From NCBI GenBank assembly GCA_030642635.1, contig DAOWNK010000034.1, positions 1 through 16,756 of the forward strand: a DNA stretch of 16,756 bases. The letters are read 5' to 3'. A program made the translations under genes and the position numbers. Each line of letters starts with the position of its first letter. Position 1 is the first letter of the stretch. This document shows positions 1 to 7,300 of the stretch, piece by piece. The notes below the pieces were generated by a model that had not been told where the DNA came from, did not search any database, and was given only the letters and a program-made list of their open reading frames with translations. The stretch comes from Pirellulales bacterium. Lineage in GTDB: Bacteria; Planctomycetota; Planctomycetia; Pirellulales; Thermoguttaceae.

Positions 1-60
1 TTAGCAAGCATTCGTTGTTGAGGATCGAGGCCTCTGAACCCTAAAGCTCAACCCCTCGAA

Positions 61-79
61 AAGTGCGGACTTCGCACTT
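61..79. repeat. Short hairpin, 7-bp stem, in the gene-free left end
   Basis: AAGTGCG at 61-67 pairs with CGCACTT at 73-79 around a 5-base loop, and a short A run follows. It could be a weak terminator for a gene to the left of the window, but no coding sequence is visible in 1-227 to tie it to. Apart from this hairpin and the palindrome at 133-204, I see nothing in the first 227 bases. Confidence 0.35.
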
Positions 80-132
80 AAAAACGGAAGAGCCATTTTT
101 CCTTTATTCAAGCAGCAAACAATTTGCAGAAA

Positions 133-204
133 GAAACCACAGATAAACACAGATAAACACTGATATTTTCTTGTCTGTGTTTATCTGTGTTTATCTGTGG
201 TTTC
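133..204. repeat. Perfect 28-bp inverted repeat downstream of the lactate permease gene
   Basis: The left arm (133-160) and right arm (177-204) are exact reverse complements over 28 bases, with a 16-base AT-rich loop. Each arm contains a tandem AGATAAACAC decamer, so the element is a palindrome built from a short direct repeat. It lies 24 bases beyond the stop codon of the minus-strand permease gene. A transcript in either direction would form a long stem, so it may act as a terminator or 3' stabiliser. The stem is AT-rich and lacks the GC-rich base of a classical intrinsic terminator, so a dispersed repeat is equally likely. Confidence 0.75.
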
Positions 205-227
205 ATTTGCTGTACAGTGTTCCTTCT

Positions 228-1280
228 TTACAACACGAACAGCACGAGCGACCCGACCGCTGCGGCAGCAAGCAAGTAATATATAGTGGGTATGAGTGTT
301 TTGCGTATCAGCGCGCCCTCCTGGCCGAACAGCCCGACGGTTGCAGACGCGGCCACGACGTTGTGCACGCAGATCATGTTGCCCGCCGCCCCGCCGACCG
401 CTTGAAGGGCGACGATCCACAGCGGAGACAACCCGATCCGCAGAGCGACGTCGAACTGGAACAGCGAGAACGTCATGTTGCTGATCGTGTTGCTTCCGGC
501 CACGAACGCCCCGACGGCCCCGATCACCGCCGAAAACGCCGGCCATGCACGGCCGGTTAGCTCGGCCGCCGCCGCCGCCAGTTCGGTGGGCATGCTCTGC
601 AAGCCGGCGTCGTTTACTCCCGAGAGAATGAATATCCGCACCATCGGCACTGCAAATACGATAGCCACGGCCGCCCCGACCAACGCACGGCTCGATTCGC
701 AAACCGCCGCACCGAATCGCCGAAAACTCATCCTGTGCAATAGCAGGCAGCAGAGCGAGACGATAAGGAAGATCGTGCCGGGCAGCCTCAGCGGGGCGGT
801 GGCTGTGGAGATGTCGGTGCCGAGCAGGTTGGGTATCTTGATTTTTGTATGATTAACGAACTCCCAAATCGCCGGATTAAGGCGCATGACTACCAGCAAT
901 ACGCCCACCGCCGCCGGGGTGCCGAACCCCGAGGCACCCTCGATGAACGAGCCGAACGCCCAGGCGACGATGATCGCCTGAATCCGCCGGTCGGGCGAGA
1001 TGCTGTGGAAACCGTCGCGAATGGCCGCCACCGCGCCGGAGTGCTTCAGCACGAACAGCAACAGCAACGCACCGAAAATGATGTACAGCAACTCGGCGGC
1101 GATCACCATGCCCTGGATCGACGCTGCGGCGATCCGCACCGCCGGAACCTGCCAATAAGCAAATGCCAAAACCGCTGTCAGCACATACGCCAACGGCATG
1201 GTCCGCTTCGCCGGCCAGCGACGCAGCACCAAAAGCAGAAAAACAACCAGCAACGGAGCAATGGAAATTAGTGCGGGCAT
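228..1280 (-). CDS. L-lactate permease family (LctP) protein with a large internal deletion
   Basis: The family imports lactate or glycolate with protons across the inner membrane. The N-terminal part, including SPDRRIQAIIV and FIEGASGFGTPAAV (about residues 95-125), matches the family. The C-terminal part also matches: the PGTIFLIVSL helix, GAFVAGSNTISN, and the GGAAGNMICVHNVVAASATVGL stretch. About 350 residues are present where LctP proteins usually have 500-560. The block that normally follows GFGTPAA, with its Asn-Ser/Thr-Pro-Val-x-Phe-Gly-Ala signature and several helices, is absent. The homology jumps within a hydrophobic run near nt 880-895 without breaking the frame. An upstream in-frame TTG exists at 1289, but ATG at 1280 is the more likely start; neither has a good ribosome site. 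The protein is probably non-functional unless the short form has been repurposed. Family assignment is firm; the deletion is inferred from remembered family sequence. Confidence 0.85.
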   Translation of the reverse strand: MPALISIAPLLVVFLLLVLRRWPAKRTMPLAYVLTAVLAFAYWQVPAVRIAAASIQGMVIAAELLYIIFGALLLLFVLKHSGAVAAIRDGFHSISPDRRIQAIIVAWAFGSFIEGASGFGTPAAVGVLLVVMRLNPAIWEFVNHTKIKIPNLLGTDISTATAPLRLPGTIFLIVSLCCLLLHRMSFRRFGAAVCESSRALVGAAVAIVFAVPMVRIFILSGVNDAGLQSMPTELAAAAAELTGRAWPAFSAVIGAVGAFVAGSNTISNMTFSLFQFDVALRIGLSPLWIVALQAVGGAAGNMICVHNVVAASATVGLFGQEGALIRKTLIPTIYYLLAAAAVGSLVLFVL

Positions 1281-1289
1281 GAAATACAA

Positions 1290-1390
1290 AAGGGACTAGG
1301 GGCTAGGGGCTAGGGATTGGGGGCTGGGGAAGTAAATCGGTAATATTTCAGCCATTTGAAGTTTTTGCATGATCCCCAGTCCCCTATTTT
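1290..1390. repeat. G-tract/C-tract inverted element between asnA and the permease gene
   Basis: From 1292 to 1329 the plus strand has six G runs of 3-5 bases separated by ACTA, CTA, ATT or CT spacers. From 1373 to 1384 a shorter C-tract (CCCC-AGT-CCCC) gives the inverted partner. The whole lies in the 115-base gap between the asnA stop and the permease start. The composition matches the outer arms of the element at 5813-6000, so both look like copies of one dispersed family. The plus strand of the left arm meets the usual G-quadruplex pattern of four or more G3+ runs with short loops. Confidence 0.6.
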
Positions 1391-1395
1391 CAAGA

Positions 1396-2436
1396 CTACA
1401 ACAAAACGATATTAGCCTTTGCACACTCTTCGTGCATCTTCTTCGGCCAGATGCCGCAGTTTACCTCTCCGATGTGTGCGGCGCGTAGGAAGAACATGCA
1501 CAGTCGCGATTGCCCGATGCCGCCGCCGATCGATTGCGGCAGTTTACCGTCCAGCAGCGTTCTGTGGAACTCCATTTTTGCGCGTTGCCGGGCGTTGCAA
1601 ATTTTCAACTGCCGCTCGAGCGATTCGGCATTGACGCGAATTCCCATCGAGGAGATTTCAAACGCGCGTTCCAGCACGGGGTTCCACAACAGGATATCGC
1701 CGTTTAGGCCGTTACCGCCGTCCGGTCGCGGCGTGCTCCAGTCGTCGTAGTCGGGTGCCCGACCGTCGTGCGGCTTTCCGTCGGCCAGTTCGGCCCCGAT
1801 GCCGGTTATAAACACGGCCTTGTGCTCCTTGCAGATGCAATCTTCGCGCCGGCGTGGATCAAGCTCCGGGTATTGCGATTGTAGCTGTTCGGACGTAACG
1901 AAAACGATCTCCTCCGGCAGCACCGGCCGGATACCCGGATGTTGCGAGGTGATGTGGAACTCGGTCCGGCAGATGACCTCGTAGATCGCCCGAACCGTCG
2001 TTTCGAGCGTTTCGATGTTACGCTGTTGCGGCGTGATGATCTTTTCCCAATCCCACTGGTCGACGTAGATCGAGTGCAGGTTGTCCAGCGTTTCGTCGGG
2101 CCGAACGGCGTTCATGTCGGTATAGAGTCCTTCGCCGACCTTGAAATCGTAACGTGCCAGCGCCAGCCGTTTCCACTTGGCCAGCGATTGCACAATCTCG
2201 ACCTGTGCATTGCCGTCTTCCTTCACATTGAACCGGACCGGCTGTTCGATGCCGTTCAAGTCGTCGTTGATTCCGGTGCCGCTGCGGACGAACAGCGGGG
2301 CGGATACCCGCTGAAGATTGAGCGACCGGGCAAGGTGCTGCTCGAAAAAATCCTTGATATCTTTGATTGCCGCCTCGACGTGTTTGGTATCGAGATGCGG
2401 CCGGTAGTTTGTCGGTAGGTTTGATGTAGTCGGCAT
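1396..2436 (-). CDS. asnA: Asparagine synthetase A (aspartate--ammonia ligase)
   Basis: AsnA makes asparagine from aspartate, ammonia and ATP, giving AMP and pyrophosphate, in the cytoplasm. It is a class II aminoacyl-tRNA-synthetase-like fold and is unrelated to glutamine-dependent AsnB. The 346 residues are close to the usual 330-340. Family blocks in order are VQSLAKWKR (82-90), GEGLYTDMNAVRPDE (101-115), HSIYVDQWDWEK (121-132), RAPDYDDWSTP (226-236), GLNGDILLWNPVLERAFEIS (243-262) and the C-terminal GGGIGQSRL (304-312). All match E. coli AsnA closely. Start is ATG at 2436 and the only ribosome-site candidate is a weak GGAAA. A two-hairpin repeat at 2453-2517 lies just upstream and would be in the leader if transcription starts further out. 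The gene has no pathway partner next to it. Confidence 0.96.
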   Translation of the reverse strand: MPTTSNLPTNYRPHLDTKHVEAAIKDIKDFFEQHLARSLNLQRVSAPLFVRSGTGINDDLNGIEQPVRFNVKEDGNAQVEIVQSLAKWKRLALARYDFKVGEGLYTDMNAVRPDETLDNLHSIYVDQWDWEKIITPQQRNIETLETTVRAIYEVICRTEFHITSQHPGIRPVLPEEIVFVTSEQLQSQYPELDPRRREDCICKEHKAVFITGIGAELADGKPHDGRAPDYDDWSTPRPDGGNGLNGDILLWNPVLERAFEISSMGIRVNAESLERQLKICNARQRAKMEFHRTLLDGKLPQSIGGGIGQSRLCMFFLRAAHIGEVNCGIWPKKMHEECAKANIVLL

Positions 2437-2452
2437 ATAACGTGGTTTCCGT

Positions 2453-2517
2453 ATTTAGCCCGCCGTGAATACACGGCGGGCAATGGTTGCCCCGGGTGTA
2501 TTCACCCGGGGCTAAAT
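2453..2517. repeat. Two-hairpin REP/BIME-like element, copy 1
   Basis: An outer ATTTAGC/GCTAAAT pair (2453-2459 and 2511-2517) encloses two 10-bp perfect stems. Hairpin 1 is 2458-2467 with 2472-2481 around loop AATA. Hairpin 2 is 2489-2498 with 2503-2512 around loop TATT. The two hairpin tips, GTGAATACAC and GTGTATTCAC, are reverse complements of each other, so the element is two REP-like units in opposite orientation. It lies 17 bases upstream of the asnA start codon. A second copy is at 8707-8783. Confidence 0.8.
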
Positions 2518-2559
2518 GCGTTGTTTACTGTGTATTTCGCCACCGTCAAGCCGGGTATC

Positions 2560-2588
2560 TTGACAACGACCCTAACGGTCAGCAAAAT
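2560..2588 (+). promoter_or_regulatory. Candidate sigma70-type promoter for the small membrane protein gene
   Basis: A perfect TTGACA (2560-2565) is followed after a 17-base spacer by CAAAAT (2583-2588), a 4-of-6 match to the -10 consensus. Transcription would begin near 2595, leaving a leader of roughly 17 bases that still contains the ribosome site AAGGAAG (2599-2605). Spacing and position fit. Planctomycete promoters are less well defined than those of E. coli, so this is a prediction. Confidence 0.45.
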
Positions 2589-2611
2589 TAGGGAAACTAA
2601 GGAAGCTTCTC

Positions 2612-2872
2612 ATGAACCGAAAACTTGTCCCACGGGGTATTACACTGCTGCTTATGGCCGGAATCCTCACGCTGCCGATTGCCGCCGGTGTCGTGCTGGC
2701 CATCTCCGCGCTTTTGACCGCAATGGGCGACCCCCTGGGCGGGGTGGTGCTTAAGCATATCGCAATGGGATGCGGTATTCTATGGGTTGTCGATCTGGCC
2801 GCACTCGTCCTGGCCGAAGGACTCAATTCGTTGGCCGAAAGCAACGAGCACGACGAGCACCCTAAACCGTGA
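2612..2872 (+). CDS. Small hypothetical membrane protein with two transmembrane helices
   Basis: This 86-residue protein is positively charged at the N-terminus (MNRKLVPRG) and has two hydrophobic segments, about residues 11-36 and 48-68. It ends in a polar acidic tail (NEHDEHPKP). The loop between the helices is short and glycine-rich, so an N-in/C-in hairpin is likely. ATG at 2612 has AAGGAAG six bases upstream and a candidate promoter at 2560-2588, which is why I treat it as real despite its size. I recall similar short unnamed proteins in planctomycetes but assign no function. It stands alone on the plus strand between two minus-strand genes. Confidence 0.7.
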   Translation: MNRKLVPRGITLLLMAGILTLPIAAGVVLAISALLTAMGDPLGGVVLKHIAMGCGILWVVDLAALVLAEGLNSLAESNEHDEHPKP

Positions 2873-2897
2873 TTTAGCTGACTGCCCAAAAATTCGT

Positions 2898-2975
<78 letters not shown>

Positions 2976-3009
2976 ATTGGAGGCCGATAAGCCATTTCAA
3001 AACACGTTC

Positions 3010-4839
3010 TTACCACTGAAGCACCGCGCCGCTATCGGCACTGGTGGCCATGGCGGCGTATTTGGCCAGGTATCCGGTCTTAAAACGTGGTTTGCGCGGC
3101 TGCCACTTCTTGCGACGCTCGGCCAGCTCCTCATCGCTTAGCCGCACGCTTAGCACGTGACCGGGTATGTCGATCTCGATAATGTCGCCTGGTTGCAGCA
3201 GTCCGATCGGCCCGGCGGCTGCGGCTTCCGGGCTGACGTGTCCGATGCACGCCCCGGCCGTACCGCCGGAGAATCGGCCGTCGGTAATCAGCGCCACCTT
3301 ATCGTCCAGTCCCATGCCCTTTATGGCGGTGGTCGGAGCGAGCATCTCCTGCATACCCGGCCCGCCGCGTGGACCTTCGTAGCGGATCACCACCACGTCG
3401 CCGGCGGTGACCTTATCGCCGGTGATCCCTTCGTATGCGTCGGTTTCGGTCTCGAATATCACTGCCGGCCCGGTGTGTTTCATCATCTCCGGCAGCACGC
3501 CTGCCGCTTTGACCACCGCGCCGTTGGGCGCCAGATTGCCGTAGAGTATGACCAGCCCGCCCTCGTCGCTATATGCGTTTTCCACCTCGCGGATGCAATC
3601 GGCCGGGTCGAAACCCAGTCGCTCGGCCGACAGGTCTCGAATCGACTCGGTCGTTTTTTCAACGCTCATGCCTTCGTTGTTGCGCCGTCCGACGGCGGTA
3701 ACAGCAGCCAGTTGCAACGCCTCGTCGCTGACCGTCGCGGCACGGATGTCGTACTGCGCGATGTTCTCTCCCAACGTATTGCCGGTGACGGTCGGACAAT
3801 CTAGGTTGATAAGCCCCGGCCGGCCGCGAGCGATACTTCCCAGGATGGTATGAATCCCTCCGGCGTTGTGGACGTCTTCCAGGTGATAGTGGCTGCTTGG
3901 GGCGACCTTGCAGATGTTCGGCGTTTGTCGGCTTAGTTGGTTGATGCGTTCCAGGTCGAACTCCACGCCCGCCTCATTGGCAATCGCCAGCACGTGCAGC
4001 ACGGTGTTGGTGCTTCCGCCCATGGCCATATCAAGGATCATCGAGTTGTCGACCGACTTGTCCGTAACGATTTCTCGCGGCAGCAGTCCGTGCCCTTCGC
4101 CGTTGCGGTCGAACTGTAGGGCCATCTCGACGATTCGTTTTGCTGCTCGGAGAAAGAGTTTTTTGCGTTCGGTGCTTGTGGCCAGCAGCGTTCCGTTCAT
4201 AGGCAGCGCCATACCCAACGCCTCGCACAGGCAGTTCATGCTGTTTGCGGTGAACATGCCTGAGCACGAGCCGCAGGTCGGGCACCCGATCTGTTCCAGT
4301 TCCAGCAGTTCCTCGGCCGAGAGTTTGCCGTCTTGTCTGGCTGCTGCTGCGATGAAGACGTCGATCAGGTCGACGGTTTTGCCGTTTGCGGTTTTCCCGG
4401 CCTCCATCGGCCCGCCGCTTACGAAGATCGTCGGGATGTTGCACCGCACGGCCGCCATCAACATGCCGGGAATGATCTTGTCGCAGTTTGGAATGCAGAT
4501 CATCGCGTCGAAGCAGTGTGCCCGTAGCATCGTCTCTACGCAGTCGGCGATAAGCTCGCGCGAGGGGAGCGAAAACTTCATGCCCGTGTGACCCATGGCA
4601 ATCCCGTCGTCCACGCCGATCGTGTTGAACACGAACGGCATACCGCCGGCATCGCGGACGGCCTGCTTGACCAACGCCCCGACTTTGTCAAGGTGAACGT
4701 GCCCCGGAACGATGTCGGTGTAGCTGTTGCACACCGCAATAAACGGTTTTTTGAAATCACCTTCGCCCACGCCTGCCACACGCAGCAGGCTGCGATGCGG
4801 CGCCCTGGCGTCGCCCAGTTTGACGGTGTCGGATCGCAT
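3010..4839 (-). CDS. ilvD: Dihydroxy-acid dehydratase
   Basis: IlvD dehydrates 2,3-dihydroxy-isovalerate and -methylvalerate to the 2-keto acids that precede valine, leucine and isoleucine. It is cytoplasmic and uses an Fe-S cluster and Mg2+. The 609 residues match the long form of the family, about 616 in E. coli. Visible motifs are AVCNSYTDIVPGHVHLD (35-51, cluster Cys37), the metal-binding DDGIAMGH (77-84), CIPNCDKIIPGM (115-126, Cys119, Asp120 and Lys121), VSGGPMEAGK (140-149) and CPTCGSCSGMFTANSMN (186-202). The VSGGPMEAGK block and overall similarity favour IlvD over the related sugar-acid dehydratases (Edd and others). It begins 41 bases after the argF stop, so argF and ilvD are probably co-transcribed. 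The 3' end abuts the 27-bp palindrome at 2898-2973. Confidence 0.97.
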   Translation of the reverse strand: MRSDTVKLGDARAPHRSLLRVAGVGEGDFKKPFIAVCNSYTDIVPGHVHLDKVGALVKQAVRDAGGMPFVFNTIGVDDGIAMGHTGMKFSLPSRELIADCVETMLRAHCFDAMICIPNCDKIIPGMLMAAVRCNIPTIFVSGGPMEAGKTANGKTVDLIDVFIAAAARQDGKLSAEELLELEQIGCPTCGSCSGMFTANSMNCLCEALGMALPMNGTLLATSTERKKLFLRAAKRIVEMALQFDRNGEGHGLLPREIVTDKSVDNSMILDMAMGGSTNTVLHVLAIANEAGVEFDLERINQLSRQTPNICKVAPSSHYHLEDVHNAGGIHTILGSIARGRPGLINLDCPTVTGNTLGENIAQYDIRAATVSDEALQLAAVTAVGRRNNEGMSVEKTTESIRDLSAERLGFDPADCIREVENAYSDEGGLVILYGNLAPNGAVVKAAGVLPEMMKHTGPAVIFETETDAYEGITGDKVTAGDVVVIRYEGPRGGPGMQEMLAPTTAIKGMGLDDKVALITDGRFSGGTAGACIGHVSPEAAAAGPIGLLQPGDIIEIDIPGHVLSVRLSDEELAERRKKWQPRKPRFKTGYLAKYAAMATSADSGAVLQW

Positions 4840-4880
4840 GGTTTTGTGGTTCTTTCGTGCAAAAAAGCAGAATTATACTA

Positions 4881-5798
4881 TTACCCCTTCGCCCCGAGCA
4901 ACCACGCCAAAATTCCCTTTTGTGCGTGCATTCGGTTGGCGGCCTGTTGGACGACGACGCTTTGCGGACCGTCGATCACCTCGTCTGTAACCTCTTCGCC
5001 ACGTCGGGCGGGCAGGCAGTGCATGAAGACGGCGCCCTTTTGTGCGTGCGAGAGCAACTTGGCATTGATCTGGTAATCCGCAAAATCGCGGCGACGCACC
5101 TCGCGCTCATTTTCCTGACCCATGCTGGCCCAAACGTCGGTGTAGACGACCACGGCGTCGCGGACTGCTTCAACCGGGTCGGTGGTAATCGTAAGGTCCA
5201 AGTCGGGCGCCTGCCGCTTGATCCACTCCAGCGACTCGTCGTCGAACTGGTGCTTCTCCGGTGTGGCCATAATCATCTTCATGCCGACCTTGCCGCAACC
5301 GACGGCAATGCTTCGCGCGACGTTGTTCGCATCGCCGATCCAGGCAAACGTATGCCCCTCAAGACGGCCGACCAACTCCCGAATTGTGTACAGGTCGGCC
5401 ATTGCCTGGCACGGATGAGCGTAGTCGGTAAGTCCGTTTATCACCGAGCAGGTGCAATGCTTGGCCAACTCCTGGAGTGTCTCGTGCCGGTTTACACGCA
5501 CCACGATCACGTCGACGTACTGGCTGAGCACGTGTCCGAAATCAGCGATGCTTTCCCGGCGTCCGAAGCCGACCTCCGGCCCAAGGAACATGGCGTTCCC
5601 GCCGAGCTGGATCATTCCCGCCTCGAAACTCACCCTGGTGCGCAGCGATTGCTTCTCGAACAGCAGCGCCATCACACGGCCCGGCAGAAGCGACTCGCGA
5701 AGCCCCTTGCGGTACTTCGCCTTCAGGTCCTCGGTGATCGAGAATATCCGATCGACTTCAACCGCGTCGAAATCGGCCAACGTGATAAGGTTGCGCAT
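4881..5798 (-). CDS. argF: Ornithine carbamoyltransferase
   Basis: ArgF converts ornithine and carbamoyl phosphate to citrulline, the sixth step of arginine synthesis. At 305 residues it is of normal length. The carbamoyl-phosphate motif is FEKQSLRTR (48-55 region) where most family members read S-T-R-T-R; Ser51, Arg53 and Arg55 are kept. HPCQ (128-131), GDANNVARS (155-163), DVWASMGQE (221-229, the ornithine-binding SMG loop) and HCLPARRGEEVTDE (260-273) identify ornithine rather than aspartate as second substrate. ATG at 5798 is preceded by AAGGAA at suitable spacing. It follows argD by 206 bases filled by a nested palindrome and precedes ilvD by 41 bases. Acetylornithine or succinylornithine transcarbamylase is a remote alternative; the SMG loop argues against it. 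Confidence 0.96.
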   Translation of the reverse strand: MRNLITLADFDAVEVDRIFSITEDLKAKYRKGLRESLLPGRVMALLFEKQSLRTRVSFEAGMIQLGGNAMFLGPEVGFGRRESIADFGHVLSQYVDVIVVRVNRHETLQELAKHCTCSVINGLTDYAHPCQAMADLYTIRELVGRLEGHTFAWIGDANNVARSIAVGCGKVGMKMIMATPEKHQFDDESLEWIKRQAPDLDLTITTDPVEAVRDAVVVYTDVWASMGQENEREVRRRDFADYQINAKLLSHAQKGAVFMHCLPARRGEEVTDEVIDGPQSVVVQQAANRMHAQKGILAWLLGAKG

Positions 5799-5812
5799 TG
5801 AGGTATTCCTTC

Positions 5813-6000
5813 AATAGGGATTAGGGATTGGGGATTGGGGACTAGGAATCAGTGGTTTACACGTAATTCGCAAACCAAAAGTCGCTTGCGGCTTCGCACA
5901 CAGTGTAGAAGGAGTGCGTTTTTGCGAAGCCGCAAGCGGCTAACAATTAACTCCCGATCCCCCAATCCCCAATCCCTAATCCCCAATCCCTAATCCCTTT
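5813..6000. repeat. Nested palindrome with G-tract outer arms, between argD and argF
   Basis: The left outer arm (about 5813-5850) is G runs separated by ATT, ATTA or ACTA. The right outer arm (about 5951-5998) is the inverted C-run version. Inside is a second inverted repeat of 19 bp, 5880-5898 with 5923-5941, identical except for one T where the partner has G, a wobble pair. The left arm has four G runs (GGG, GGG, GGGG, GGGG) within about 24 bases, a G-quadruplex pattern on the plus strand. The whole fills nearly all of the argD-argF gap and would lie inside an argDF transcript. Confidence 0.75.
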
Positions 6001-6004
6001 TATA

Positions 6005-7222
<1,218 letters not shown>

Positions 7223-7230
7223 AACCGGTT

Positions 7231-7236
7231 CTCCTT
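7231..7236 (-). promoter_or_regulatory. Ribosome binding site that fixes the GTG start of argD
   Basis: Read on the minus strand this is AAGGAG, eight bases before GTG at 7222. It is the strongest Shine-Dalgarno match near the argD 5' end and decides the start in favour of GTG over the in-frame ATG at 7204. Confidence 0.75.
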
Positions 7237-7256
7237 CGGTTTTGAAAATTGAGTGC

Positions 7257-7298
7257 TGATTGCTGACTACTGATTGCTGACTACTGATTGCTGACTGC
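7257..7298. repeat. Three tandem copies of a 14-bp unit
   Basis: TGATTGCTGACTAC occurs at 7257-7270 and 7271-7284, and a third unit at 7285-7298 differs by one base (ends GC). A partial TACTAC follows. The array fills the gap between the stop codon of the MscS-type gene (7301) and the argD leader. No protein-coding role is visible. It could be a slippage-prone spacer or a tandem regulatory site; the sequence does not decide. Confidence 0.75.
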
Positions 7299-7300
7299 TA

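Noticed and set aside
1..60. TTA at position 1-3 as the stop codon of a minus-strand gene
   Set aside because: The frame reading into the window has no family-like sequence and soon meets hairpin and palindrome DNA.
1292..1330. Telomere-like GGGATT/GGGGCT repeats
   Set aside because: They lie inside a chromosomal gene-to-gene gap with inverted partners and unequal unit spacing; there is no sign of a replicon end.
3157..4591. Long plus-strand open frames
   Set aside because: They lie opposite ilvD and have no start signals or motifs.
4857..5801. Plus-strand open frame of over 300 codons
   Set aside because: It is antisense to argF over its full length, has no family-like motifs and no ribosome site; it is a codon-bias shadow.
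7257..7298. Tandem repeats considered as a CRISPR array
   Set aside because: The 14-bp units are contiguous with no spacers and there are no cas genes.
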